From assembly GCA_051653625.1 (NCBI GenBank), contig JBOFWM010000010.1, positions 25,301 through 89,300 of the forward strand: a stretch of 64,000 nucleotides of DNA. The letters run 5' to 3'. The notes beneath the pieces are model-generated. The model saw nothing but the letters and a program-made list of their open reading frames with translations. It was not told the origin of the DNA and ran no database searches. This document shows positions 10,148-19,006 of the stretch, in pieces (positions within the stretch are counted from its first letter, which is position 1; every line of letters starts with the position of its first letter). This DNA is from SFDP01 sp051653625 (lineage in GTDB: Bacteria; Bacillota; Clostridia; Lachnospirales; Lachnospiraceae). The position numbers were made by a program, and so were the translations under genes.

Positions 10148-10199
10148 ATCAGTAACCTTGCCTTTCTTTCTACTAGTCAATATACCATCGTGTTTTTAA

Positions 10200-10238
10200 A
10201 TTATATCATATTATCCACAAAAAGAGAATATTATTCTC
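10200..10238 (-). promoter_or_regulatory. glgC promoter with embedded DnaA box and palindrome
   Basis: On the minus strand an extended -10 TGATATAAT ends at 10200. Directly upstream is a perfect DnaA-box 9-mer, TTATCCACA on the plus strand at 10211-10219. Then comes a 15-bp palindrome GAGAATA-T-TATTCTC at 10224-10238, about where the -35 element would be; no good -35 hexamer is visible, which fits an extended -10 promoter or one needing an activator. Confidence 0.55.
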
Positions 10239-10329
10239 AAAAACAAAGTGATTTTTTCCGACTTTTTTGTGCATATTTCATATTTTACTTTTTATTTCTT
10301 ACAACTCTATATTTTAGTAATAATATCTC

Positions 10330-10357
10330 TTGTTTTTTCTTGAATGGAAGTTATAAT
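10330..10357 (+). promoter_or_regulatory. Probable murC promoter
   Basis: TTGTTT (10330-10335) and a consensus TATAAT (10352-10357) are 16 bp apart, about 43 bp ahead of the murC ATG. Confidence 0.55.
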
Positions 10358-10399
10358 ATCTTTATAAGGAAGTATGAAACCTCTGAAAGGAATTGACCT

Positions 10400-11779
10400 A
10401 TGTTTAAAATTAGTTTTGATCATCCAATTCATATCTATTTTATTGGTATTGGTGGCATTAGCATGAGTGGTTTAGCTCATATCTTACACAAAAGAAACTT
10501 TAAAATATCTGGTTCTGACGGAACAAAAAGTGAATTAACAAATGAATTAGAAAAAGAAGGAGTTACTATTTATTATGCACAAAGAAAAGAAAATATATCT
10601 CCTTCTTTTGATTTAATCGTATATACTGCTGCAATTAAAGAAGATCATCCTGAGTATATTGCAGCACTAGAACAAAATATTCCAATGATTAGTAGGGCTC
10701 AATTGTTAGGCCAATTAATGGATAATTATAAGAATTCAATTGCAGTTAGTGGTACTCACGGAAAAACTACGACAACTTCTATGATTTCTGAAATTTTACT
10801 TGCTGCCGATGTCGATCCAACTCTATCAATCGGTGGTATATTAAATTCGATTGGCGGAAATATTCGTATTGGAAATTCTGAATATTTTTTAACAGAGGCT
10901 TGTGAATATACAAATAGTTTCTTGAATTTTAATCCTAAAATTGGAATTATATTAAATATAGAAGAAGATCATCTTGATTTCTTTAAAGATATAGAGGAAA
11001 TTAGAAGTTCCTTCTTACAATTTGCACAAAGAATACCACAAGAAGGTATGTTAATTATAAATGGTGAAATTGATTCTTTTGAAGAAATTACAAATACGCT
11101 CCATTGTACTATTATTACGTATGGTTTTAATGAAACAGATACTTATTATGCAACCGATATTTCTTATAATACACTTGGGCACCCAAGCTTTTTTGTTACA
11201 GGCCCAAATTTTACGAATTATCCATTTACATTATCCGTACCAGGAATGCACAATATTTCAAATGCACTTGCCGCAATTGCAATGAGTTCTCAATTAGGTT
11301 TTCCTCTAGATACAATCTATGAGGGATTAAAAGGATTTGTTGGTACAAAAAGACGTTTTGAATTTAAAGGAATGTTAGGTGGCGTTACAATTGTGGATGA
11401 TTATGCACATCATCCAACTGAAATTGACGCAACTCTATCTGCTATAAAGAATTATGATCATGCACGATGTTTTTGTGTTTTTCAACCACACACTTATACA
11501 CGTACAAAATCGTTTTTAAAAGAGTTTGCAATTTCTTTAAGCAAAGCAGATGTTGTAATTTTAACTGATATTTATGCTGCAAGAGAAACGGATACTCTTG
11601 GTATATCTTCAAAAGATTTACAAAATGAAATACATTCTTTAGGAAAAGATTGTTATTTATTCCATTCTTTTGATGAAATCGAAAATTTTATTTTAGAAAA
11701 TTGTTCCACAGGTGATTTGTTGATAACTATGGGGGCTGGAGACGTTGTAAAACTTGGAGAACATCTGTTATCCCTATAG
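10400..11779 (+). CDS. murC: UDP-N-acetylmuramate--L-alanine ligase
   Basis: Adds L-alanine to UDP-MurNAc in the cytoplasmic stage of peptidoglycan synthesis. At 459 aa it is full length. It has the N-terminal UDP-binding domain (IYFIGIGGISMSGLAHIL), the ATP loop AVSGTHGKTTTTSMI (about residues 114-128), the central ligase domain with LTEACEYTNSFL, and DDYAHHPTEIDATL (about 330) in the C-terminal part. A Shine-Dalgarno GAAAGGA precedes the ATG. It is divergent from glgC and is followed by a DnaA-box cluster, then the DnaD-like gene in the same direction. Confidence 0.97.
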   Translation: MFKISFDHPIHIYFIGIGGISMSGLAHILHKRNFKISGSDGTKSELTNELEKEGVTIYYAQRKENISPSFDLIVYTAAIKEDHPEYIAALEQNIPMISRAQLLGQLMDNYKNSIAVSGTHGKTTTTSMISEILLAADVDPTLSIGGILNSIGGNIRIGNSEYFLTEACEYTNSFLNFNPKIGIILNIEEDHLDFFKDIEEIRSSFLQFAQRIPQEGMLIINGEIDSFEEITNTLHCTIITYGFNETDTYYATDISYNTLGHPSFFVTGPNFTNYPFTLSVPGMHNISNALAAIAMSSQLGFPLDTIYEGLKGFVGTKRRFEFKGMLGGVTIVDDYAHHPTEIDATLSAIKNYDHARCFCVFQPHTYTRTKSFLKEFAISLSKADVVILTDIYAARETDTLGISSKDLQNEIHSLGKDCYLFHSFDEIENFILENCSTGDLLITMGAGDVVKLGEHLLSL

Positions 11780-11892
11780 TTATCCACATTATCCACAGTT
11801 CTATTGTGTATATCTTTGTGGATTTAAATACAATTTTTCTACAGAATATACTCGTTTTTTTGTTATTTTCCACACTCTCCACATTATCCACA
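11780..11892 (+). promoter_or_regulatory. DnaA-box cluster between murC and the dnaD-like gene
   Basis: Three exact TTATCCACA 9-mers lie at 11780-11788, 11789-11797 and 11884-11892. The first two abut with no spacer. The last is the third unit of a tandem 9-bp series: TTTTCCACA (11866), CTCTCCACA (11875), TTATCCACA (11884). On the other strand one- and two-mismatch copies sit at 11805-11813 and 11817-11825. The 3' flank, to about 12000, is very AT-rich. The rest of the 243-bp gap holds the dnaD promoter. DnaA binding is inferred from the consensus TTATNCACA. Confidence 0.7.
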
Positions 11893-11940
11893 AAGTAATT
11901 AAATCCTAATAAAAATAAGGGTTTTTAACACTTTTATGTA

Positions 11941-11969
11941 TTTTCTTTTTTTTCAAACTATGATATACT
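11941..11969 (+). promoter_or_regulatory. Probable promoter of the dnaD-like operon
   Basis: An extended -10 TGATATACT (TATACT at 11964-11969) is preceded at 17 bp by TTTTCT (11941-11946). It lies about 50 bp downstream of the last DnaA box. Confidence 0.5.
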
Positions 11970-12022
11970 TCATTTGCTTTGAATAAATTTAGGAAAATGT
12001 AATATTGGGGGAATGAATTTTT

Positions 12023-13054
12023 ATGAATAAAATATTAATTACAAACAACCATAGCTACGATGTAACTATGGTTTCTAATTATTTTATTGACCATTATATG
12101 TCAGATGCAAACGATGCACAGCTTAAAGTGTATCTATTTCTTTTGCGAGCACAAAATAATAATGGTTCTTTTTGTATTGCCGATATTGCTGATAAATTTA
12201 ATCATACAGAAAAAGAAATTATACGATCAATATCTTATTGGGAAAAAAAGAATTTATTATCTGTTACATATGATGATAATAAAAATATCACTTCCATTTC
12301 TTTACAAAAAATAGAGATTGAAATTGATAAAAGTCACACTCCTATCGTAACAATTGTGCCACCGCTTCAGTCTACGAATTCTGATGATAAAATATTTAAA
12401 AAACCAGACTATTCTTTGGACGAATTAAAGGCCTTTAAAAACGCGGATAATACATCTGCTCTCATTTTTATTGCAGAACAATATCTAGGAAAAACATTAA
12501 GCGCCAATGATATTCGTTCACTTTTATTTATATCAAGTACGCTTGCTTTTTCGTTTGATCTTTTAGACTACTTATTACAATATTGCGTAGATCGAAATAA
12601 AAGAGATTTCCGATATATTGAAAAAGTAGCAATTTCTTGGGCAGAACAAGAGATCAAAACTCCAAAACAAGCAACAGAAGTTTCTTCTAAATATGACAAG
12701 TCCGTATATAGCGTAATGAATGCATTAGGAAAACAAAATAATCCTACAAAAACAGAATTAGATTTTATTCAACGTTGGAATAAAGAATATCATTTTACGA
12801 ATGATATTATTCTTACTGCATGCGAAAGAACAGTACTTGCTACAGATAAGCATCGTTTTGAATATGCAGATAAAATTTTATCGCGCTGGAAAAGTGCTGG
12901 AGTAAAACATGTTGATGATATAAAGACGCTAGATACTTCTTTTTATTCGAATAAATCACAAAAGACACAAACGTCTCAAAAGAATAAATTTAATCAATTC
13001 ACACAAAATGATTATGATTTTGAAGCACTAGAACGAGAACTTCTTCATAATTGA
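12023..13054 (+). CDS. DnaD-domain replication initiation protein
   Basis: Likely primosome protein that helps load the replicative helicase at the origin or at stalled forks. It is 343 aa. Residues about 1-110 look like the winged-helix N-domain (YLFLLRAQNNNGSFCIADIADKF, FNHTEKEIIRSISYWEKKNLL). Two DnaD/DnaB2-type helical segments follow: about 140-215, ending in FRYIEKVAISWAE, and about 245-295, with RWNKEYHFTNDIILTAC and RFEYADKILSRWKSAGV. The start is fixed because an upstream ATG runs into a stop; GGGGGA precedes it. The helicase loader gene is 19 bp downstream, the usual partnership. It could be named dnaB or dnaD in different annotations. Confidence 0.9.
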   Translation: MNKILITNNHSYDVTMVSNYFIDHYMSDANDAQLKVYLFLLRAQNNNGSFCIADIADKFNHTEKEIIRSISYWEKKNLLSVTYDDNKNITSISLQKIEIEIDKSHTPIVTIVPPLQSTNSDDKIFKKPDYSLDELKAFKNADNTSALIFIAEQYLGKTLSANDIRSLLFISSTLAFSFDLLDYLLQYCVDRNKRDFRYIEKVAISWAEQEIKTPKQATEVSSKYDKSVYSVMNALGKQNNPTKTELDFIQRWNKEYHFTNDIILTACERTVLATDKHRFEYADKILSRWKSAGVKHVDDIKTLDTSFYSNKSQKTQTSQKNKFNQFTQNDYDFEALERELLHN

Positions 13055-13073
13055 TCATAAGGAAGGATACTTA

Positions 13074-14051
13074 ATGTCATTAACAAATTCTCAATATAAT
13101 ACTATCATGCACGATTATACTAGTAGGCAAAGTAAAAATCATCAGCTTTATTTAGAGCGCCTAGAAGCCATGCATCGTTTCGTACCCGAATTAAAAAATT
13201 TAGAAGATCAAATAACATCTTGTTCCATTTCCTTAGCCAAAAACAAAGCTCTAGGAATTGATGAACAATCGGATTCTATACGAGATACTTTAAAACAATT
13301 ACAAGATAAGAAAGAACATCTTCTTCTCTCGAAAGGTTTTTCATTAAAGGATTTAGAACCTTCTTATGATTGTATGGAATGTCTCGATACTGGTTATATT
13401 AATAATCAAAAATGTACTTGTTTCAAGCAAGCAATTATCAAACTATTGTACAAGCAATCTAATATTCAAGAATTATTAGAAGAACAGAATTTTTCTATGC
13501 TCTCTAAAGAGTTTTATACCGGAGAAGACTTGAAGTTTTTTGAACAAACTTTAGAAAATTCTTATTCTTTTATTAAAAATTTTAATTCAGACTTTAATAA
13601 TTTATTTTTTTATGGTACAGTGGGAACTGGAAAATCGTTTCTTTCCGGTTGTATTGCTAAAGAACTGATTGATTTAGGTAACTCCGTTATATACTTTAGT
13701 TCATCAGCACTTATAGAGCAACTTTCTACATATTCTTTTTCTTTTGATTCAAAAGACAAAGATATATTAAGTGATATGTATAACGATTTATATTGTTGCG
13801 ATCTTTTAATTATCGATGATTTGGGAACAGAACTTACAACTGCTTTCACATCCTCTCAATTATTTTCTTGTTTAAATGAAAGAATTATGAGAAAAAAATC
13901 AACCATAATTTCTACTAATTTATCTTTAAAGGATTTGCAAGACCGATATTCTGACAGAATATTTTCTAGAATTACAAGTAACTTTTTACTTTGTAAAATG
14001 GTTGGACCAGATATTAGAATGTTAAAAAAACGATTAGAACACAGAAAGTGA
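13074..14051 (+). CDS. DnaC/DnaI-type helicase loader ATPase
   Basis: AAA+ ATPase expected to load the DnaB-family replicative helicase. It is 325 aa. A coiled N-terminal part is followed by a likely zinc site, CMECLDTGYINNQKCTCF (about residues 100-117), as in the DnaI N-domain. Walker A FFYGTVGTGKSFLSG is near residues 178-192, Walker B LLIIDDLGTE near 243-252, and an arginine-bearing sensor RIFSRITSNF near the end. It sits 19 bp after the DnaD-like gene and 10 bp before prs, so the three are probably one transcript. Confidence 0.92.
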   Translation: MSLTNSQYNTIMHDYTSRQSKNHQLYLERLEAMHRFVPELKNLEDQITSCSISLAKNKALGIDEQSDSIRDTLKQLQDKKEHLLLSKGFSLKDLEPSYDCMECLDTGYINNQKCTCFKQAIIKLLYKQSNIQELLEEQNFSMLSKEFYTGEDLKFFEQTLENSYSFIKNFNSDFNNLFFYGTVGTGKSFLSGCIAKELIDLGNSVIYFSSSALIEQLSTYSFSFDSKDKDILSDMYNDLYCCDLLIIDDLGTELTTAFTSSQLFSCLNERIMRKKSTIISTNLSLKDLQDRYSDRIFSRITSNFLLCKMVGPDIRMLKKRLEHRK

Positions 14052-14061
14052 GGAATCTCTC

Positions 14062-15249
14062 ATGTTAAAACGCCAAGAAAAGCGTAATTTAGAATCCATC
14101 CCAGTAGGAACGTTAGGTATGATCCCTTTAAAAAGTTCTGAAAAACTTGGAAAAAAAATAGATGAATATCTTGTTCAGTGGAGAACAGAACGTGAAAATG
14201 AACACAAAGATAATTTGGCTTTTTCAGGATATCAACGCAATTCATATATTTTAACTAGTCAAACACCACGTTTTGGTTCAGGTGAAGCAAAAGGGGTTAT
14301 CTTAGAATCTGTAAGAGGTAGCGATTTATTTATTTTAGTGGATGTATGTAACTATAGTTTAACCTATAATTTATTTACAAATGTAAATAGAATGTCTCCA
14401 GACGATCATTATCAAGATTTAAAAAGAATAATTGCAGCAGTCGGTGGAAAAGCTCGAAGAATCACTGTAATTATGCCTTTTTTATACGAAAGCCGTCAAC
14501 ACAAGAGAACAACTAGAGAATCTCTTGACTGTGCTATAGCATTACAAGAACTTGTTGGAATGGGCGTTGATAATATTATTACATTTGATGCACATGATCC
14601 TCGTGTACAAAATGCTATTCCATTACATGGATTTGAAACAATTCAACCTGCTTATCAATTTATTAAAAATCTACTTTTAAATGTAAATGATTTATCACTT
14701 GACTCAGCAAATATGATGGTTGTAAGCCCTGATGAAGGCGGAATGAGTCGTGCAATTTATATTGCCAATGTTCTAGGTCTTGATATGGGAATGTTTTACA
14801 AAAGAAGAGATTATACAAAAATTATTAATGGACGTAATCCTATTATTGCACATGAATTTTTAGGACCAAGTGTTGAAGGAAAAGATATCATTATTATTGA
14901 TGATATGATTTCATCTGGAGAAAGTGTTATTGAAGTTGCAGCAGCCTTAAAAGAAAGAAAAGCAAAACGAATTTTTGTTTTTTCTACCTTCGGTCTTTTT
15001 ACAAATGGTTTAGAACGTTTTGATAAAGCTTATGAACAAGGTATTATTACTCGTATCATTACAACAAATGTGATTTATCAAACGCCAGAACTACTAGAAC
15101 GCGAATGGTACATCGATTGTGATATGAGTAAATATATTGCATTTATTATTGATACATTAAACCATGATACTTCTATTAGTGACTTATTAGATCAAAATGA
15201 AAGAATACAAACTATTGTAACTCAATATAAAAATGGTGACTTAAATTAA
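14062..15249 (+). CDS. prs: Ribose-phosphate pyrophosphokinase (long Lachnospiraceae type)
   Basis: Makes PRPP from ribose 5-phosphate and ATP for purine, pyrimidine, NAD and amino acid synthesis. At 395 aa it is about 80 residues longer than the usual ~315 aa enzyme. The extra sequence includes the N-terminus and a segment with LVQWRTERENEHKDN. Conserved parts are FGSGEAKGVILESVRG, the PFLYESRQHKR region with the RQ loop, FDAHDPRVQNAIP, KRRDYTK, and the PRPP loop DIIIIDDMISSGESV (about 275-289). From memory this long form is common in Lachnospiraceae. GAGG lies before the ATG. PRPP is used by pncB and upp in this window. Confidence 0.93.
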   Translation: MLKRQEKRNLESIPVGTLGMIPLKSSEKLGKKIDEYLVQWRTERENEHKDNLAFSGYQRNSYILTSQTPRFGSGEAKGVILESVRGSDLFILVDVCNYSLTYNLFTNVNRMSPDDHYQDLKRIIAAVGGKARRITVIMPFLYESRQHKRTTRESLDCAIALQELVGMGVDNIITFDAHDPRVQNAIPLHGFETIQPAYQFIKNLLLNVNDLSLDSANMMVVSPDEGGMSRAIYIANVLGLDMGMFYKRRDYTKIINGRNPIIAHEFLGPSVEGKDIIIIDDMISSGESVIEVAAALKERKAKRIFVFSTFGLFTNGLERFDKAYEQGIITRIITTNVIYQTPELLEREWYIDCDMSKYIAFIIDTLNHDTSISDLLDQNERIQTIVTQYKNGDLN

Positions 15250-15273
15250 AAAAAGAGCATAAGCTCTTTTTTT
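15248..15273. terminator. Bidirectional terminator between prs and the next gene
   Basis: A perfect 11-bp inverted repeat with loop ATAA (arms 15248-15258 and 15263-15273) has A and T runs at its edges and overlaps both stop codons. Confidence 0.9.
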
Positions 15274-17791
15274 AATTTCTATCTATATAACTTATAAATC
15301 TATTTCCATTTTCTTCAAAAAAAGTTCTTGAATCATTCAACCCTTGTAAATAAATACTTCCTTTTACTGGATCCATTAGAACAATATTTTGTTGATTAAA
15401 TCCAATAATTAATACTGCACTTCCATCATTCAAACTTGCAAGCACAGGTTTATCGCTATTTATATAATAAAGTATCGCATCTAACGTCACCCCTGACAAA
15501 TCTAAAATCTGTTTTTCTGGTAAGGATTCTTCTAAAATCTTATATGGTGTACTACCATTTTGTAACATAATGTCTACATTCCTTGAAACACCTTCATACT
15601 GAAGAATTGTATTAATGCATTGATTCAAACCATCTTCAACTGTAGTGCTTTCATGAATTGTAATTGCCATAATTTGATTTCTTGTAACAAGAGAGCCCTT
15701 TTTATAAATACATACACCATAATCATTTATTACTGAACCCGATATTTCATGTGCATACTGTACAGCCTTCCCCGCTAAAGAAGAGATAAAGGAAATACCA
15801 TTTTTTCCATATACATAAAATCGCTCTTCTCTTTCCTCATTTTCTAATTCAAAGATACGATTTCCTTCATACAAAACTTCTTTCGGAGTCAATACAAGTA
15901 AGTTCTTTGTATCAATACGATTAATTAATTCGATTTGTACAATTTTCTGATATGCTTGTGTTATCACACTTGAAACTTTATTTAGCTCTTCATCAATTTC
16001 TTCATTATAAGTAATTTGGTCATCTCCAATCGTTGTATAACCATTTTGACTTTTTACAACTCTTTTAAGATTCATTAAATTTGATTCAATTGTACTTTCC
16101 ACAACATAAATATTATCCATTTGGTATGATTTTAAAATCTCACCATTTTCATTTTGTATAGTTAAAATATACATCGGAAATAAAATACTTCCTGTAGTTT
16201 CAACTTCAATATCATTACTTTGTGCAATTCCATATACTAAATCTTCTCCCATGAATCCTAATGGCATAATACAAGATTCACTTGGCGCATCAATTCTTCT
16301 TGATGTTCCATCTAATAAATTCATTAATATAAGAGTTTGACTATCATATAATCTATTCCCTTCTTGCCATACAATCATACGATTTGTATCTGAAACTTTA
16401 AAACTTTCTTCTTCAATATCAGATAATACTGTATCTATCTTTTTTTCAATCAAATTTGCACAATACAAATTACCTTCTAGGTAAAAATACAATTCTTGTT
16501 GTTTATTTAAATACATCAACTTTTCTAAATCTACCTTTAATATTTCTGCTGATTTTTTATATGGTACATAGAGTAATTCTTCAATTGCATTTAATACACT
16601 GTCGTAATAATATACAACTAGAGCAACTTCACCTTCATGACGCCCCCGGTTCATATATCCATATACGGAAAATGTAACATTCCCAGTATCTTCCACACTT
16701 AATATTTTATAATAATTTTGATTATGCACATTTCTCTCATCTAGATTATTTAAATCATAAAAAGAAAAGATTCTTGCTAATTTATTTTCCGATATATTAT
16801 AGCTGTATAATCTATTTTGATTTTCAAAAACAACAATGTTGCTTCCTTCACTTTCTTTTTTATTTACTTCCTCATTTGTTATTCCAAGCATAATTTTATT
16901 ATCTGAAAATGATGTAGCTTGTTCATCAAATACTTCATTCATTGTACGCTCAAATGTTAATAAATACATTCGATCACTTGTATAACGCACTCTATAAAAC
17001 TCTTCTACGAAAAAAGTCTTTTTTTGTTTTCCTGTTCCTTGTGTTACTTTATACTCAAGCAAAATATTGGCCGTATGTGTTGATAACTCTTTGATTGTAA
17101 TATTATATTCGCTCTCTTTTGCAACTTCTAAATCTCCCCATTTCACTTGATTATAACTACTATTTATATTCACATAATTTAGAGTTGTATTATCACCTTT
17201 AGAATTTGATTCTAAATACTGTTTGATTTCAAATTCACTTTCTTCCTCAAATGTAGCAGTATGAAACTTTTCTACAAATTCTATTTTATCTATAGAGTGC
17301 AAGTCCACTTCTAATATAATTTGCGTATAATAATAATAGGGGATATCATCAATTGTAAGGATTACAGAAAATAAGTACTCCTCATTGCTGTTAATCAAAT
17401 CTTTCAATTGAACGGAATAGTATAAATTTGAAGTGTCTTGATTTTGTATTAATGTGCCATTTTCAATCAATCTTTCTCCATCTAAACTCCGTATTTCATA
17501 TTTAATAGAATCAATTTCAACATCTTTATGATCCAAATAAAATGAAACAACTCGATCTTCTTTTATTGGAGTAATTCCATCTTTAATATAACTTTCATTC
17601 ATTCTTTCTTTATATCCAAACATTCTATTCATAAGGTGGCCTTCATAAGACATCTTAATCGTTGGAATGGTAGCTTCACTCATTTCTAGTGTCATATCTG
17701 TATTTCCTTGATTTAAATAAATACTAAATATTATTATAGAAATGAAAAATGTCAAAGAAAAAACAACAATTTTAACGATATTTCTTTTCAT
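15272..17791 (-). CDS. Large exported protein with C39-peptidase-like C-terminus, function unknown
   Basis: I do not recognise a named family. It is 839 aa. A single N-terminal membrane segment (about residues 7-27, VVFSLTFFISIIIFSIYL) should anchor it outside the cell. Residues about 50-280 are beta-rich. About 300-560 contains repeated aromatic strands (for example RLYSYNISENKLARIF, ELYFYLEGNLYCANL) that suggest a beta-propeller. The last ~125 residues resemble a C39-like papain fold: a Cys at 725 in NQCINTILQYEG, then KPVLASLNDGSAVLIIGF and VLMDP. The usual catalytic His position appears to be Ser791, so peptidase activity is doubtful. It is followed at 8 bp upstream by the methyltransferase gene in the same direction, so they are probably co-transcribed. 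Confidence 0.6.
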   Translation of the reverse strand: MKRNIVKIVVFSLTFFISIIIFSIYLNQGNTDMTLEMSEATIPTIKMSYEGHLMNRMFGYKERMNESYIKDGITPIKEDRVVSFYLDHKDVEIDSIKYEIRSLDGERLIENGTLIQNQDTSNLYYSVQLKDLINSNEEYLFSVILTIDDIPYYYYTQIILEVDLHSIDKIEFVEKFHTATFEEESEFEIKQYLESNSKGDNTTLNYVNINSSYNQVKWGDLEVAKESEYNITIKELSTHTANILLEYKVTQGTGKQKKTFFVEEFYRVRYTSDRMYLLTFERTMNEVFDEQATSFSDNKIMLGITNEEVNKKESEGSNIVVFENQNRLYSYNISENKLARIFSFYDLNNLDERNVHNQNYYKILSVEDTGNVTFSVYGYMNRGRHEGEVALVVYYYDSVLNAIEELLYVPYKKSAEILKVDLEKLMYLNKQQELYFYLEGNLYCANLIEKKIDTVLSDIEEESFKVSDTNRMIVWQEGNRLYDSQTLILMNLLDGTSRRIDAPSESCIMPLGFMGEDLVYGIAQSNDIEVETTGSILFPMYILTIQNENGEILKSYQMDNIYVVESTIESNLMNLKRVVKSQNGYTTIGDDQITYNEEIDEELNKVSSVITQAYQKIVQIELINRIDTKNLLVLTPKEVLYEGNRIFELENEEREERFYVYGKNGISFISSLAGKAVQYAHEISGSVINDYGVCIYKKGSLVTRNQIMAITIHESTTVEDGLNQCINTILQYEGVSRNVDIMLQNGSTPYKILEESLPEKQILDLSGVTLDAILYYINSDKPVLASLNDGSAVLIIGFNQQNIVLMDPVKGSIYLQGLNDSRTFFEENGNRFISYIDRN

Positions 17792-17799
17792 TTATTTCT

Positions 17800-18954
17800 C
17801 TATTCCTCTTGTTTTAAAAGCTTTTGCAAGGTTGTTTCAATATTAAATTTCTCACAGAAAGATTCTAATTTTTCATAATTTGATTTATCATCCGACTCTT
17901 TTACAGCTCGTATCAAAATATTTTTTGGTGTATGCTCCATATCAATAAATTCCATCACAGAAACATCATATCCTTCGTTTTCAAGCAAATTTGCTCTAAT
18001 TGCATCTGTAAATAAAGAAGACATTCGTTCTTTTATTAAACCGTATTTTAATATTGTATCAAATTCTTTTGATTTTATTTGTCCATTTATTTCATGTTGA
18101 CAACATGGCACTGCAAAAATTACTTTTGCATTCCATCTTATTGCCTTATAAAGAGCATAATCTGTTGCTGTATCACATGCATGAAGTGTAACAACCATAT
18201 CAACAGATTCTAATTCTTCATAATTTGAAATATCACCAACTTGAAAAGATAAATCATCATATCCATATTGTTTTGATAATGCATTGCATTTTGCAATAAC
18301 ATCCTCTTTCAAATCTAAGCCTATGATAGAAACTTCTCTATGATTCATTATTTTCAAAAAATAATATAGTGCAAATGTTAAGTACGATTTTCCACATCCA
18401 AAATCAATAATTTTAATCATGCGATCCGAAGGTAATTTATACAGAATATCTTGTACAAATTCTAAATATCTATTTATTTGTCTAAACTTATCATATTTTT
18501 GTTTTAAAATTTTTCCGTCTTTTCCTTGTACGTTTAAATCTAAAAGAAACGGTACAACAGTTCCTTCTTCAATAATATAACGTTTTGATTTGTTATGTTC
18601 TAACGTCACATGCTCTCTTTTCTCTTTTTCTTGAATTGCCTTTTTCTTAACTGTTATCGTTCCCTTTTTACTAATCAAAACATTCGCATTAAAATCCTGA
18701 TGTTTTATTTCCATTTGCATAAAATTTGTAATTACTTCTGTCAAAATATATTCTATTACCTCTTTTTTATCCATATTGCTATGAAAGACCTGTTTTTTTG
18801 TGAAACTCTCTATTTGAAATAGAATTTCATTTTTTATTAAAACAGGTCTAATTTTTATTTTAACTATTTTGTCTTTTATACGAGGATTACTTACAATCAC
18901 TTGGCATAATCTCTCATTTATCATTTCATTGCATAATAATTCTATTTTTTCCAT
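17800..18954 (-). CDS. Class I SAM-dependent methyltransferase (Methyltransf_32-like)
   Basis: Predicted methyltransferase of unknown substrate, 384 aa. The N-terminal ~150 residues are a poorly conserved lysine-rich region. The Rossmann domain starts with MIKIIDFGCGKSYLTFALYY (motif I, about 180-199). SIIGLDLKEDVIAKC follows as the SAM-binding acidic strand end. The pair HACDTATDYALY and VPCCQHEI is typical of the family that includes GSTCD-type proteins; these are often annotated as RNA methyltransferases. That substrate is family knowledge and not shown here. It lies directly ahead of the 839-aa exported protein. Confidence 0.8.
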   Translation of the reverse strand: MEKIELLCNEMINERLCQVIVSNPRIKDKIVKIKIRPVLIKNEILFQIESFTKKQVFHSNMDKKEVIEYILTEVITNFMQMEIKHQDFNANVLISKKGTITVKKKAIQEKEKREHVTLEHNKSKRYIIEEGTVVPFLLDLNVQGKDGKILKQKYDKFRQINRYLEFVQDILYKLPSDRMIKIIDFGCGKSYLTFALYYFLKIMNHREVSIIGLDLKEDVIAKCNALSKQYGYDDLSFQVGDISNYEELESVDMVVTLHACDTATDYALYKAIRWNAKVIFAVPCCQHEINGQIKSKEFDTILKYGLIKERMSSLFTDAIRANLLENEGYDVSVMEFIDMEHTPKNILIRAVKESDDKSNYEKLESFCEKFNIETTLQKLLKQEE

Positions 18955-19006
18955 TGTGTTTCCTTTTTATTATATATTTCACTTACTTTACTAGTGTAAT
19001 ATTTTT

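Noticed and set aside
9834..10199. 121-aa open frame on the plus strand over glgC
   Set aside because: It is the antisense shadow of the conserved GlgC N-terminus, with no ribosome site.
10200..12000. Chromosomal origin of replication (oriC)
   Set aside because: DnaA boxes and divergent glgC/murC look origin-like, but dnaA, dnaN and rpmH are absent, and most genes on both sides (to 60 kb) read from the minus strand, which does not fit leading-strand bias away from this point.
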